From: Tetrastigma voinierianum
Taxonomy: Eukaryota; Streptophyta; Magnoliopsida; Vitales; Vitaceae
Direction of reading: 5' to 3'
DNA: 64,000 nt
NCBI GenBank assembly: GCA_016808115.1
Contig: JAEQBH010009467.1
Location: forward strand, 124,001-188,000
The notes under the pieces are model-generated. The model did not search any database, had not been told where the DNA came from, and was given only the letters and a program-made list of their open reading frames with translations. This document shows positions 12,000 to 22,130 of this stretch, in pieces. The position numbers were made by a program, and so were the translations under genes. The stretch's first letter is position 1, and each line of letters starts with the position of its first letter.

Positions 12000-13860
12000 C
12001 TCTTCTTGACCTTTCTTTCTCCATTTGTTCTTGAGAGAACCGAGTTCATTCGGTAGAATCAACTTTCTTATTCAAATCATCTTGCTGGCGATGTGTTCGA
12101 CATTCATATTCTCCATTTCGGTCATTACCTCACAAAATTTGGATAGATTGTTGTTGTCAATCGAGTTTTCCGGTAAATTTTCTTCTATGACGTCATTGTC
12201 ATCAAAGCACTTTATCTCTATATCATCTTCTTCTCGAAGTCCTTTAACGAGCATATAAAGGAATTTGAACCTTGATATGCTCCTTGTCTTAGCTTCTTGT
12301 TCTGCATCCCCCTTTCTTTAATAAGTTTAGGGGTTGAGTCTCGATCATACCGATTATTGTAGAATGATTCATGGCTAAAACTGCTGACTTTTTTGATGAA
12401 TCTTTGTCTCTTCCCTCATTTCCTTTTGAAATTTTCTTCTTGATGCTCACAGTATCGTTTTAAGGCTGCTCCTCGCTACGCTTTCAGCTCCTCTTCCCAT
12501 TCTGCTCTTTTCTCTTCAATACTGCTCCATACATTTCCTCTTTTACGGTAGTTCCTCTTCCCCTTTGTTGATCTCTTCTTTTCAATTGACCATGCATCTT
12601 CTCTCTAAATTTACGTTGAATGCTCCATTTCTCTTCCTCTTTCTTCCATGCACTACGCATAGAAATAGGCATCTTCATTGTTGGCTATCTTCTTGGGCTC
12701 CTCTGAAGCTTTCTCACAGTTCTCCCAGATTCCTGTTTCTCATTGGGGAGGCGCGGTGGGGTGGAGTGAAATCTATGAGGACTTCTTTCATCTGCTTCCA
12801 TGTCATCTTGCCAAAAATAGAGTATTCCCTTACGTGTGTTTGGATTTTGTTTATTCTTTGTCTTCAACCAGAAGGAGTTTCCTCTTCTTTTCTTGTATTC
12901 TCCTCTTCATTTCGGTGTTTGCTTCCATATGACCCCCTTTTTTCTTCAATTTTCTTGGCCTTGCTTATCGGTCGGGGGTTAATGGTGACATTAGACACAC
13001 TCTTCTTCTTACATGACTTCCTTTCACTGACCCTTGTATAACACAGTGATGGTTCTTGGGTGTGGAATCAGCCTCATCTTTGTTTCCTTCATGATATTTC
13101 ATTATGGAGTTTTCAATAATAGCTCCGACATTCAGCCATAGCCCTTCGAGGATGGCATGAAGTATGGCCCACTTCTTGTTACTCTTCTTGTGCGAGACAT
13201 GCTTTGTAGGAACGAGCTGAAGCCGAGAAAAACCAAAACCATACCTTGGCTAGCCTGTCGAGATCTCCCCCCTATTGATAATCTTTTACTCTCCATGACC
13301 TTTCCCAATTCACCTTGCCATCATCCAACCTCACGGCTATCTTTTCCGCAGTTAGGGCTTTCTAGCTATCTTCTTTGTACTTTGATCTATGCTTTTGACC
13401 CTCCATTCGTTACATTGCATTTGATGATATATGGAACCCGAATCCCTCGTGAAAACGAGTTCTCCTTTACACTTGACAAGGTTTGAGTAAAATTCTCACC
13501 AACTGTTGCATAGCCGTTTTTGATGTTTGCGGGGAATTTCTCGCTCTTTTTCTTTACATCAACTCTTTGAGCGGGAGATGAGATGGCGATCCTTTCTCCT
13601 ATAAATCCCTTTCTTGCATAGTGTTTCTTCCATACGAAGTAAGCTTCTTCTGAAATGAAGTCATCCTCCTCCTCTTCTTATTTGCCCTCTCAGCCCCTTT
13701 CTCCTCTGCTTGCCTTGCAGTAGGTTGAACCCGAGGGTTGTTCGGACGGCATTCTCAGCTGTAGGTTCCAGAGATGAACCTCCCCTTCGGGTTGAAATGC
13801 TCCTCCATGGTTCACTTTCGGTTGGGATGAGGATTGTAGGTTCGGCCATTAAAGAAATTG
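12000..13860 (-). pseudogene. Env-like ORF of element B (putative plant transposon protein domain)
   Basis: This is the third ORF expected between integrase and 3' LTR in Athila/Calypso elements. On the minus strand the N-terminal part is polar and low in complexity (13661-13849). A domain follows with WFWFFSARLVPTKH near 13190-13240 and the pattern A-I-L-GYGLNVGAIIENSIMKYH near 13090-13160, then a charged coiled-coil-like C-terminus (12484-12678 and 12072-12254). This order matches the domain annotated as putative plant transposon protein. The frame is broken many times. It is a paralogue of the plus-strand remnant at 1726-3337, and both follow a GTCGCGAC-word spacer. A membrane-fusion function has never been shown for such ORFs, and none can be inferred here. 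Confidence 0.6.
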
Positions 13861-13979
13861 AAAGGTCGGTAATAAAGTTTGGATCTAGGGTTTGTGGTTG
13901 AAAATCGGGGAATGCGAAGTGAAGAGTTGAATTTGCTTGAGGAAAAATTGATATTGGAAGGAGCTTCTCAACGAGTTAT

Positions 13980-14410
13980 AATTCAATTATGATTGTGGGC
14001 TAGTTATTATTTCATTTATTTGCGCTTATCGCGACTTCAATTTTTGCTGTTATTGTGTGTTGTCATTAAATTTAGGGCAAAATTAAAAGTTGCCCAGCTG
14101 GCAAACTTTTCTTTGATGTCGCGACATGTTATTGTTTGTCGCGACATGAATTATGCAATGGGGAGATAGTCATCACGAAGCTGCGACATCAGGCATCATG
14201 ACATTATTCGGTTAACCGCGACCTCACCCTCTTTTGGGGTTTTGCTCTTGTCGCGTGAGATGTTACATCGCGACCTCTCTATTTAAATCGCGCATATAAC
14301 ACTGGATGACCTCATTCTTACTTTCTTATCAGTCTTTGGCGAGTCGCGACATCAGTGTGTGCGACTTGATTAATCGCGACATAAGTTTTTGTCGCGACCT
14401 AGTCTGCAAT
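13980..14410 (-). repeat. GTCGCGAC-word spacer between integrase and env-like ORF
   Basis: TCGCGAC words recur near 14117, 14138, 14267, 14343, 14372 and 14391, often as GTCGCGACAT. The block lies between the integrase tail (14880-15170) and the env-like ORF start (about 13860). It is the internal counterpart of the word arrays in the LTRs of this element. A promoter for the downstream ORF is one possibility; this is inference only. Confidence 0.6.
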
Positions 14411-14879
14411 TGCCCTAATTTTAATGATCAGGCATCTTTTCACTTCTTATTAATTTGCACATTCTTAATCATCAATTTAATCATTCAACCGCAACCTTTC
14501 AAAATGTGATGACCGATTTTCCGCGAGAATTTGTTTAAGGGGAGAAAAGTACTCCTTTTTCTGTCGTTTTCTTACCTTGAGTTCTTTGGAGGTGTCACGG
14601 AGGTTGTCCTTTTCTCTCTTCACTTACAACTATAAGCACTCACGCAACATTTCGAGAAAGGATTCAATTAAACAAAAATTAACTTCACCAGTATAACTAA
14701 TCATTACTAAATGAAGAAAACAAAATCAAGGTGAATTAAAAAAATCAAAGTCACAGAAGTCGAAGCGAAATCTCTGTAGGTTTGCCTCCATAAATTTTGC
14801 TGAGTTTACAGGTCATAAATACAGACTTACTATTCTGATTCTCTCTTAATGAACCAGAATTTGGAGCTCTTCCTTTCTT

Positions 14880-15170
14880 TCCTCCATGCTTTGATAATGC
14901 TTGATCTTTGTCCGTTGACTTTAAATTCTTCTGATATCAGTCTTTAGATTATTCACTCGAATGTAGTGCTTGACACTCACGACGTATAGTCCTCCATTTG
15001 GATTTAACTTCCCTGGAAATAACTTCAATCTGGAATTAAAAAGAAGAACATGTTCTCCTGTTTTGAACTCTTTTCTCTGAATCCTCTGATCATGCCATTT
15101 CTTTGTTTTGTCCTTATATATTCTAGCATTGTCGTAGGCTTCATTTCTCGATTCTTCACGGCTACATGTC
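14880..15170 (-). pseudogene. Integrase C-terminal remnant of element B
   Basis: The minus strand encodes YDNARIYKDKTKKWHDQ (about 15085-15137), followed by a KEFKTGEHVLLFNSRL-like segment and then KIKHY near 14892. This is the C-terminal tail of Athila-type integrases and matches the same region of element F at 61000-61130. The catalytic core, RNase H and reverse transcriptase expected upstream are missing: the next recognisable piece on the 5' side is a protease remnant 120 bp away. Element B therefore carries a pol deletion of about 3 kb. Confidence 0.75.
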
Positions 15171-15284
15171 TAAATTACTCAAACTTAGTTAAGTGAAGTC
15201 GATTGCCTCTTCTCCAACTACGAGAGTGAGAATTCCCATACATATCGATTAAATTGCTCGATTCCTGAGAATGGCCTTCAATGA

Positions 15285-16480
15285 TAGAGGACTTATGAAT
15301 CTTCTTCCATATCCGGTATGATGAAGTCAAGCCCGGAAAAATAAACTTCCCCACCCTTTACCGGCCACATCTTCTATGATTCCTTGGGTTTTCCGAGGGT
15401 TCTATACGCCATTTGGAGGTAACGATGGTGAATTAGCTCCCGAGCTTAACTTCTTAGCGTGAGAATAAGGCGACTAAATTGATCATTTTTGGAGTCACGA
15501 GAGAGCTTTACGAAACTCAGGCTCTCGATGGTGAGGGGGAATGGTGAAGCTCCACTGGATCCTTCATCTTTTAGTAGTCTCTCTTGATCATGACCTTTGC
15601 AAGTTGCGATCAAGTTCACATTTCATGCTGACAATCTTCCTCTTTTTGCTTTCGGTATGTCTTTGAATTTTCATAAAGTGGCATCGGAGTCACCGCCTAT
15701 TAAGGCATCTTGATCCTCCGGCTTCTAAGGTTTTCAAAAATGCAAATTGTTCCTCTATCTTTGATTTTGCAACCTGCGTGGAAATGGGACTACGAGCGGG
15801 TGTTACGGGTTTTCTTCTTGCTTTCTTCTTAACCGACAGTTGTTCCTTCTTTCTTTCTTCTCGATTAGCCGGCGTTGTCTGGGCACTTCTTCTCCCTTTA
15901 TTTTTCATTGCTTTCATCTTTTTGCATCTTTTCCTCAAGTTTTCCGCCGGCGCACAGGCCTTCACACGGTCTTTGGATTCTTCTTAGTGTCACTAGGAAA
16001 AGCATCTTTCATGGTTTTGCGGGGTTGCGGTGCCCTATTTGTGTCTCGAGGTTCTTGAGGCATTAGTGGTCTTAAAAAATTTGAGAATTGGTATTTGAGG
16101 ATTCGATTCTCTGAACTTTTGTTCATGGTGGTTTAACGACTTCTTGTTGTCTCCCGTGAATTACGGCATTTGATCTTCAAATGGTTGAGCTCTCCTCTGA
16201 CTTTGGTACTCGTTTCTGTTTTCACTTCCCTTTAGCTGTTTGTAGGAACCTTGGTAGTTGCGATATCACTATTGAGGATTGTCCATACTCGGGCCTTGTG
16301 GGGAGCCCCTCCGCACATATAGAAAAAATTTTCATGGTTCCTCCCGGTGTTGGATGATAGTTTCTTTGGCCGAGTTGGGGATTTGGTTTGAGTGATAGCT
16401 TATTGGCTCCCAATTATAACCTCTCGGCATCATAAAAACAATTCTTCGATTAGGTACATCGGCACTTCCTCTCAATGGTT
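15285..16480 (-). pseudogene. gag C-terminal region and protease remnant of element B
   Basis: Reading 5' to 3' on the minus strand, a gag tail (16222-16413, with PNPQLGQRNYHP) is followed by a lysine-rich linker (15690-15965). The linker ends in KSKIEEQFAFLKTLEA, the usual lead-in to the gypsy aspartic protease. The protease itself survives only as IIEDV...VGKFIFP...DFIIPDMEED split over two frames near 15299-15400. The active-site triad region is not recognisable. The linker gives hydrophobic antisense ORFs on the plus strand, which are shadows. Confidence 0.65.
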
Positions 16481-16487
16481 CTTCATT

Positions 16488-16807
16488 GCTCTTATTTCAT
16501 GCACGGTGTACATCTTCCTCTCTTAACTGTCAAATTACATGCACGGTAATCTAGCACCTCCATGTTTGTCATCTTGCTCGGCTCCATGACTCCTCTTCCT
16601 GCAATTACTCTTGAAAACTTCGTGGAGCTTTCATATTGCATTGCTTGAGGTCCTCGTCGGATCTCTTGCCTCTTGACACTCTTACGTTTGAATGCTCCAC
16701 GGCCTTGAAGCATCAATAATATATAGATGTATCATTCGAACAATTACACTATGTCCATCTGTGTCTTTAGATCTATTCCATGCGCCGAGGAATCTTTTCG
16801 AAGCCAA
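16488..16807 (-). pseudogene. gag middle segment of element B, 3' side of the A1 insertion
   Basis: This continues the gag interrupted by A1. The minus strand shows a CPMHGIDLKTQMDIV counterpart near 16736-16790 and GAFKRKS (about 16680-16700), followed by a degraded EEARELIEDLA-like segment. The same order occurs uninterrupted at 6766-6975. Translation breaks off at 16807 where the A1 LTR begins. The remaining gag resumes at 23786. Confidence 0.7.
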
Positions 16808-17553
16808 GGCGATTAGTGTCGAAAAGTGCTATTTTAGACCTGATTTTTTAATAGGTTTTTGGCGCTTTTTGTGTACTAATTATTATAATTAACGATTAAC
16901 ATGTTCGGGTCCACTGTTGCACTTCTAATTGCATTCGAGAGGCTATTTTGTAGTTTCTACAGGGAATTGGAGGCCAAATTATCGTGTCCGTCCAATCATA
17001 ACCAAAGTCGGATTTGATTTTCACCAATTTCATATAGTCTCATATCGATTTCGACAAGCCGGGAATGAAGAATTTCAAAGCGGGAAGAAAATTGAAGAAA
17101 AATGGCAAACGGCGAGGTTGCGAGGGATGCGTGGGCGGCTATTGCGAGAAGCGTGAATCAATGGAGCAGTGATGAAACGGGAAAAGCCAAAATTAGCTAC
17201 GCTGGAATTTTAAATATGATAGCGAAAATTACGTATAAACGAAAATGCAAATTACCGCTATGCCACCGGTGTTTTCAGCTAGGCTAGCGAAATTTATTAA
17301 CTAAGCGAAAATGCGCGTAGATAGCGAAATTTTCCATTTGGCTATCTCTTTATCAGTTTCGCTGGCTTAAGCGAGGGATTCATTGCTAATGAGCCACAGC
17401 TATGCTAAGCGAAATTCACCGCATAAGCGAAAATGGGCGCCTTTGTCAGTTTTGATATTTTGATTCCAAAGCGACCTCGTTTGTATAATTACCACTTTGT
17501 CCCTATTGGCAATTTCATATTTTAGGTCTTTTTGTCATTTCACATTGGGTTGG

Positions 17554-17562
17554 CTATAAAAG
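17554..17562 (+). promoter_or_regulatory. TATA box of A1 5' LTR
   Basis: CTATAAAAG lies in the GGGTTGGCTATAAA context. The 3' LTR has CTATAAAG at 22848 in the same place, and a CT-rich leader starts some 60 bp downstream. This marks the likely U3/R boundary. Confidence 0.65.
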
Positions 17563-18178
17563 CTGACTTATAGATTTGTAACCCCAACTTTAATCTTCCC
17601 GATGCTTGTTTGTTTCAGTTTCTCTCTTCTCTCTCCTCTTTCTCTCAGCACTTTCTTGGTTTATAAACACCCTCGAGGATGAAAACTTGGAGGATGGTGG
17701 CTAAACCACTTCCTTCTTGAGTAAAAGGCTCTTTGGGGAAGGATCTGCTTGTTCTTTGGTGGTTCCCTGTTTCATAACGAGGTTTTTACATTTGGTTCTA
17801 ATTTTACAACTCTAGGTTTAAAAAGCTTTTGATGTACTTTCTTTGGCCAATACTTGGCAAGCTTTTAGGTTCGGGTGTATTCTTATCTTTAGATACATGA
17901 TATCCATTAGTTGCTTTTTAAACCTTGGAAGTAGGTTAAGGGGTTATGTTTTCACTGTAAGTGCATCCTCTTTGATAAATACTTGGTAATCTTTTAGGGT
18001 TCAGTGGATTCTTATTTTTAGATCCATTGAGACTCATTAGTTACCCTTTACGAATCATTGTAGGATGAGTCGAGATAGATTTTCCTTTGTAGGGAACCAT
18101 AAATGTTAAATAAATGCTTTCTATCAAAGGAAAATTATTAGGGTTTAGGTTTTAATGCCAAATGAAGATCGGTTCGGA

Positions 18179-18195
18179 GATGACTATATGTCATC
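18179..18195 (+). other. U5 hairpin GATGAC/GTCATC in A1 5' LTR
   Basis: GATGACTATATGTCATC is a perfect 6-bp stem with a 5-nt loop. The same stem occurs in the A1 3' LTR (23465-23481) and in the LTR of element G (35235-35251), with decayed forms in both A2 LTRs near 38098 and 49206. Confidence 0.6.
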
Positions 18196-18507
18196 CTCCG
18201 TGAGGAAATTAACAGGGGACCTCTTGGTTAGCCACAGGATCTTAAACTCGGTATTTGATGTGAGGTTCTATTTTACATTTTATTTCATTTATTTCAATGT
18301 CGAACCACTGACCTTTGTTTTTATCACCACCTTAAAATCAATTTAATTCACAATTTTGACTTCCCTCGAAAAATCATTTATGCGAAAACTCATCCTGTGT
18401 TCGGCCACACAGACAGCACATCTTTGCGGTAAGCGGCCTTCTGACGATGGGAGAACAGGAATATAAATTTTGTTGATTCATGCCACTATCGTGCCTGCGA
18501 ATCCAAA

Positions 18508-18525
18508 TGGCGCCGTTCTTGGGGA
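18508..18525 (+). other. Primer-binding site of A1 (tRNA-Asp, degraded)
   Basis: TGGCGCCGTTCTTGGGGA differs from the tRNA-Asp complement TGGCGCCGTTGCCGGGGA by three bases in the middle. It starts two bases after the LTR end, as in the other family A copies. Confidence 0.8.
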
Positions 18526-18553
18526 TGTGTAGTGCATTGACGAGCTGTGGAAC

Positions 18554-18575
18554 ACTTGTGATCCTCATCACAAGT
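18554..18575 (+). other. Conserved hairpin downstream of A1 PBS
   Basis: A perfect 9-bp stem ACTTGTGAT / ATCACAAGT encloses the loop CCTC. It lies 28 nt after the PBS. The same structure is present at the same place in A2, A3 and G. It is a candidate RNA dimerisation or packaging element, by analogy with retroviral leaders only. Confidence 0.75.
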
Positions 18576-18699
18576 ATTGGTGAATTTCTTTTATATTACA
18601 GTCATTTTTTTTATTTATTTCAGTTCACTGTAAAAAAAAAAAAAAAATGCAATGGGAGGCTGTTTTGGTGTTGTATTGTGTTATTTCCTCTTTGCGGGT

Positions 18700-19545
18700 T
18701 GAATTTTAGTGGTTTTGATGGTGATCGAATGGAAGAGGAGAAACGATATAGTGAATGTTAGTAGGTAACCTAGAGCATATATGACAATGAGGACTATAGG
18801 AACCTTACGCAAGCGAAATCAGCGACCGATGGCGAATCCAAATCGAATAGTTCTATGAGGTACTTGGGAGCCAGATGGATGAGTGCAGTCATAGTGTTCC
18901 TCAGTTTGTATCTTGTTTCTCCATATTTACCTCAGCTCCTCCAGCCACACAGCCACCTGGCCCATTACGGTAGACAGGCCATCTAAACTTGAGCAAACGA
19001 GTGATAATTTCATAGAAGGAGCAAAGGCGAGTGAAACATCCCGGGCCAATCAGTGACACAATAGAGCTCCACTGAACAAAAAATTAAGATGGGTTCCAAA
19101 GTGAAATTGATGAGGTGGACATCCTGCAGGAATCCATATCAAAGCTCACTAATCAGCTTGTTCATCAAGAGGAAGAAAATCCAGTGTGCACGAGTGACAA
19201 CATGGTAGGGGATCCCTTTGTCAGCAGACTCTACAAAAAGGCCTAGTAGAAAGATTGAATCCTGAAACGGTGGTGCTATACGCCTATGCGAGAAGAAGGA
19301 AGTAATCCCCCTGTTGGTGGCGGGGGAGCGGAGGAAGAACACCAGGAATCCTGATTTTACCCCCTGCGGCTCGGTTATATCGCCTTCACACCGCACCACA
19401 ATCTGACCCAAAACACCTGCGCGATGCCCGAGGACACCTCTGACCACCCGGTGTACATATTGCCACATGCAGAAAACCCAAAACCCACAGCACCTGCTCC
19501 CAAAACCCATGCCAGTCCATCTTTGCATTGCAAAATTTCAATAGA
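18700..19545 (+). pseudogene. gag-derived remnant in A1
   Basis: A decayed reading frame contains TMRTIGTL in one frame and the equivalent of MRDYRNLP in another near 18790-18810. A segment follows that corresponds to the linker between gag core and protease (KRKKIQ, then ERRKNTRNPDF near 19290-19350). The same arrangement is clearer in A2 (MSMRDYRNLPWQ). No gag core and no protease motif are present, so the derivative seems to have lost the core domain and everything after the linker. Stops are frequent. Calling this gag-derived rests on similarity of layout to element G and on the A2 copy. Confidence 0.5.
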
Positions 19546-19939
19546 TTAGTGGCCTTTATGCAGACTTTGCCACTACATCCATGATAAGCGGTTGCTCACA
19601 TCGCGCACGATGGTTGGTTCGGGTCTTAGGTTCGATTTGGAGCACCGAACCCGGCATTCTAGACTCCGCCAGTTAAGCGACCTCAAGGCCTAAAAGTGGT
19701 TTGGGGGGTACCTGATCTCCATTACTTTTGTTTAAATTTTTCCTTGTTTTATTTTATTTATCGTATTTTATCTTGATTTCGTTAATTTCTTCTTAGATTT
19801 TCTCCCCAATTTTAGTTAATTCTTGTTTTTAGATTAATTTTTACTCTTACATAATTTTTCCTAATTTTCTTGCATTAATTTTGCCGGTTTTGTGCAACTT
19901 TGAGCTTGGATGGAAAATCGTGACGATGAAGCCGGAGAA

Positions 19940-20080
19940 GTTTTTCGCGACTATAGAAAATTTCGCAAATCTAGCCAATGCGAAAATTTCGCTATAGATG
20001 AAAATTTCGCTAGCTAGCGAAATTTCGCTAGCCTAGCGAAATTTTTGTGAGACGGTAGTGAAAATTTTCGCTAAGACAGT
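19940..20080 (+). repeat. GCGAAATTTCGC words in A1 interior, first block
   Basis: Overlapping words such as GCTAGCGAAATTTCGCTAGC (near 20010-20045) and GCGAAAATTTCGC recur five or six times. The same words are in the LTRs of A1 and A3 and again after the TA tracts at 20525-20610. Confidence 0.7.
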
Positions 20081-20252
20081 GCATTTAAGCTGAAATTTAA
20101 GCGAGATCAACGATTACCTCATTTCTGAGACAAAAGCAATGCAGTCTTATTTTATTTTATTTTATTTTATATATATAAAAATAAAAATAAAAATAAAAAA
20201 AAACGTTTGTTTTCTTTATATATTATTTTATTTCAAAAAAATTTATTATTTA

Positions 20253-20256
<4 letters not shown>

Positions 20257-20344
<88 letters not shown>
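20257..20344. repeat. (TA)n microsatellite
   Basis: An almost pure TA dinucleotide run of about 88 bp inside A1. A matching run sits at the equivalent position in A2 (40104-40164). The apparent Ile-Tyr reading frames over it are artefacts. Confidence 0.97.
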
Positions 20345-20348
<4 letters not shown>

Positions 20349-20395
20349 TAAAAAATTTGTCCCTTAAAAAAAATTTTAATTTAAAAAAAAAAATC

Positions 20396-20398
<3 letters not shown>

Positions 20399-20462
<64 letters not shown>
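20399..20462. repeat. (TA)n microsatellite, second run
   Basis: A 64-bp TA run, separated from the first by about 55 bp of A/T-rich sequence with poly-A and AAATTT blocks. Confidence 0.97.
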
Positions 20463-20467
<5 letters not shown>

Positions 20468-20524
20468 ATTATTATTTTTTTATTTATTTGATTTTCAAAA
20501 AAAAATTCAAAAAGTCGATATTAG

Positions 20525-20610
20525 ACATAGAAAATTTCGCAAACATAGCAAAATTTTCGCTGTATCAGAACCTTTAAATAGGCTAGCGAAAATCTTGTGC
20601 TTGACGAAAT
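20525..20610 (+). repeat. GCGAAATTTCGC words in A1 interior, second block
   Basis: GAAAATTTCGC, AAAATTTTCGCT and GCTAGCGAAAATC words follow the TA tracts. The block pairs with 19940-20080 to bracket the microsatellites. A2 has the same bracket at 39900-40020 and 40385-40470. Confidence 0.65.
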
Positions 20611-22118
20611 TTTTTTTCTCTGTAAGGCTTTGCTTTTGCCTCTCGATTTTGTTTATTTCCTTAACTTTCATCAGAACTCGTTTTGGGCGTTCTTGGTACC
20701 GTTGGAAAGCTTAGAGTGTAGAATCCAAATATGGCCAGAAATAACATTTTTGAGATTATTATGAAAAGTTTAATTTTAAAAATGCTCCAAGCTAGTCCCT
20801 TGTTTTCTCTTTTCTTCTCACCAACTTGTTTGTTTTGGGCAGAGCGAGTGAAATAAGGTGTCGATGAGCTTGCGAGTCTCCTATCCAAAAATGATCACAT
20901 CTCATCAAAGGAGAGTAACACTTCCTTCTCACAATTTTCAATCCTAGCCCCATTTGGGACAACGAGATGTTTGGGTTGGGGAAGTTAACGAGGAAGTGGC
21001 TTTTATGTTATGTTTTGTTATTATTTTGTTCAAGCCCATTTGTGATGTTTAGTGGCTTGCTGGGTCCTTTCTCATTTGTTATACCATACGACACTTTTGA
21101 AAATCTGGACGATTTGCGATCAAAATTTTTGTGGTTTTGCTGGCTGCGAGTTGGAAAATTTAAACTTTGTCCAATTCTGTGATGCTAGATTGAGTTCCAT
21201 GCTTGGTTGAGTGAATGATTAGTTGAATTCTTATTGATTTGACATTTTTCTTCCACCTTTAGCTAACCACACACGGAGCATAGTAGGTTTTTCAATGATG
21301 AAATTTGAAAAGCTGCGCAACCTCGCTACTTTGCATAACCTACCCTAGTTTCATTGACCGGCTTTAATAGGTTAAGGACCTGACAGAAAAAGAAAAAGAA
21401 GAAAAACGAAAAGAAGAAAAAAAAGAGAAGAATAAAAATTGCAAACACTTTCCCTTGAAGCAGAACACGGTCAGAAATTTATATGGCGAAAGCCTTTAAG
21501 CCGGTGCCCAAACCTTCTTTGGTTGGGAGTCAGACTTAGTGTTCGATACGTAGATGGATGGGTGGAGTTTAGCATGTTGTAGGTGCTGGAATCTCGAAGT
21601 CATTGGAAGTCAGGGGTGAAACACATGCAGAATTTGTGGTCGAGAAAGATCCTTATGACTTGGTGCCACTAAGCCTTAATTGGTTGGGAGTCATCGGTAG
21701 ATCCGTTACATGGACTTGGTGGTCGATTCCTCGGCATTGCACCCTCTAACGCCAAAAATAATTGTGGAATAAGGGTGGGGTCTGATCTATTAAGTTGGTT
21801 AGCATGCTAGGTTGTAGTAGTAGCTAGGTTGGGGGAGTGCGGTTTGACGAGTTTATTGTTGGTCGATCCAAACCAAAACACTTAGATTTTAGTGGAAGTT
21901 TCTAGTTGATTCACGAGAAATAGGCTCTTTTAATACTCAATTTTTATGGCATTCATTCTCATGATAGTCGTTGGACACGGCTTTGATGATTTTTACTTAT
22001 GGTTAGGCATTACTCATTCACAACCTTTGAAGTACCATTTTTTGTAAACGTTATTTGTTATAGTTTTATATGTATTTTACAGCTTTCTTTCTTTCATTGC
22101 TAAGGGACTAGCAATGTG
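20611..22118 (+). other. Non-coding 3' interior of A1
   Basis: No coding motif is visible. A purine-rich tract (21376-21435) precedes two imperfect copies of a GCCTTTAAGCC...GGTTGGGAGTC segment (near 21490-21540 and 21645-21700). A2 and A3 keep the purine tract and at least one such copy, so the layout is a family feature. Confidence 0.5.
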
Positions 22119-22130
22119 TAGGTTAAGGGG
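22119..22130 (+). other. Polypurine end of A1
   Basis: TAGGTTAAGGGG lies immediately before the LTR start TGTGATTAG. It is short for a plant polypurine tract, but the position is right and A3 has TTAGGTTGAGG in the same place. Confidence 0.55.

Larger units (their letters stand above)
16808..18505 (+). mobile_element. 5' LTR of A1
   Basis: It begins with a degraded GATTAGTGTCGAAAAGTGC (the 3' copy starts TGTGATTAGTGTCG) and ends in GAATCCA just before AA and the PBS. Landmarks from 5' to 3' are GCGAAATTTCGC-type words (17220-17450), a TATA box (17554), a pyrimidine-rich leader (17610-17650), and the hairpin GATGACTATATGTCATC (18179-18195). It is paired with 22131-23785. Confidence 0.85.

Noticed and set aside
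12565..13041. 158-codon plus-strand frame
   Set aside because: It is antisense to the env-like remnant on the minus strand, whose motifs are recognisable; the plus-strand frame has none.
15778..16066. Hydrophobic plus-strand frames that look like membrane segments
   Set aside because: They are the antisense of the lysine-rich gag-protease linker of element B (AAG/AAA codons read as CTT/TTT).
20139..20491. Reading frames made of Ile-Tyr repeats
   Set aside because: These are translations of the (TA)n tracts. The same applies to 39952-40458.
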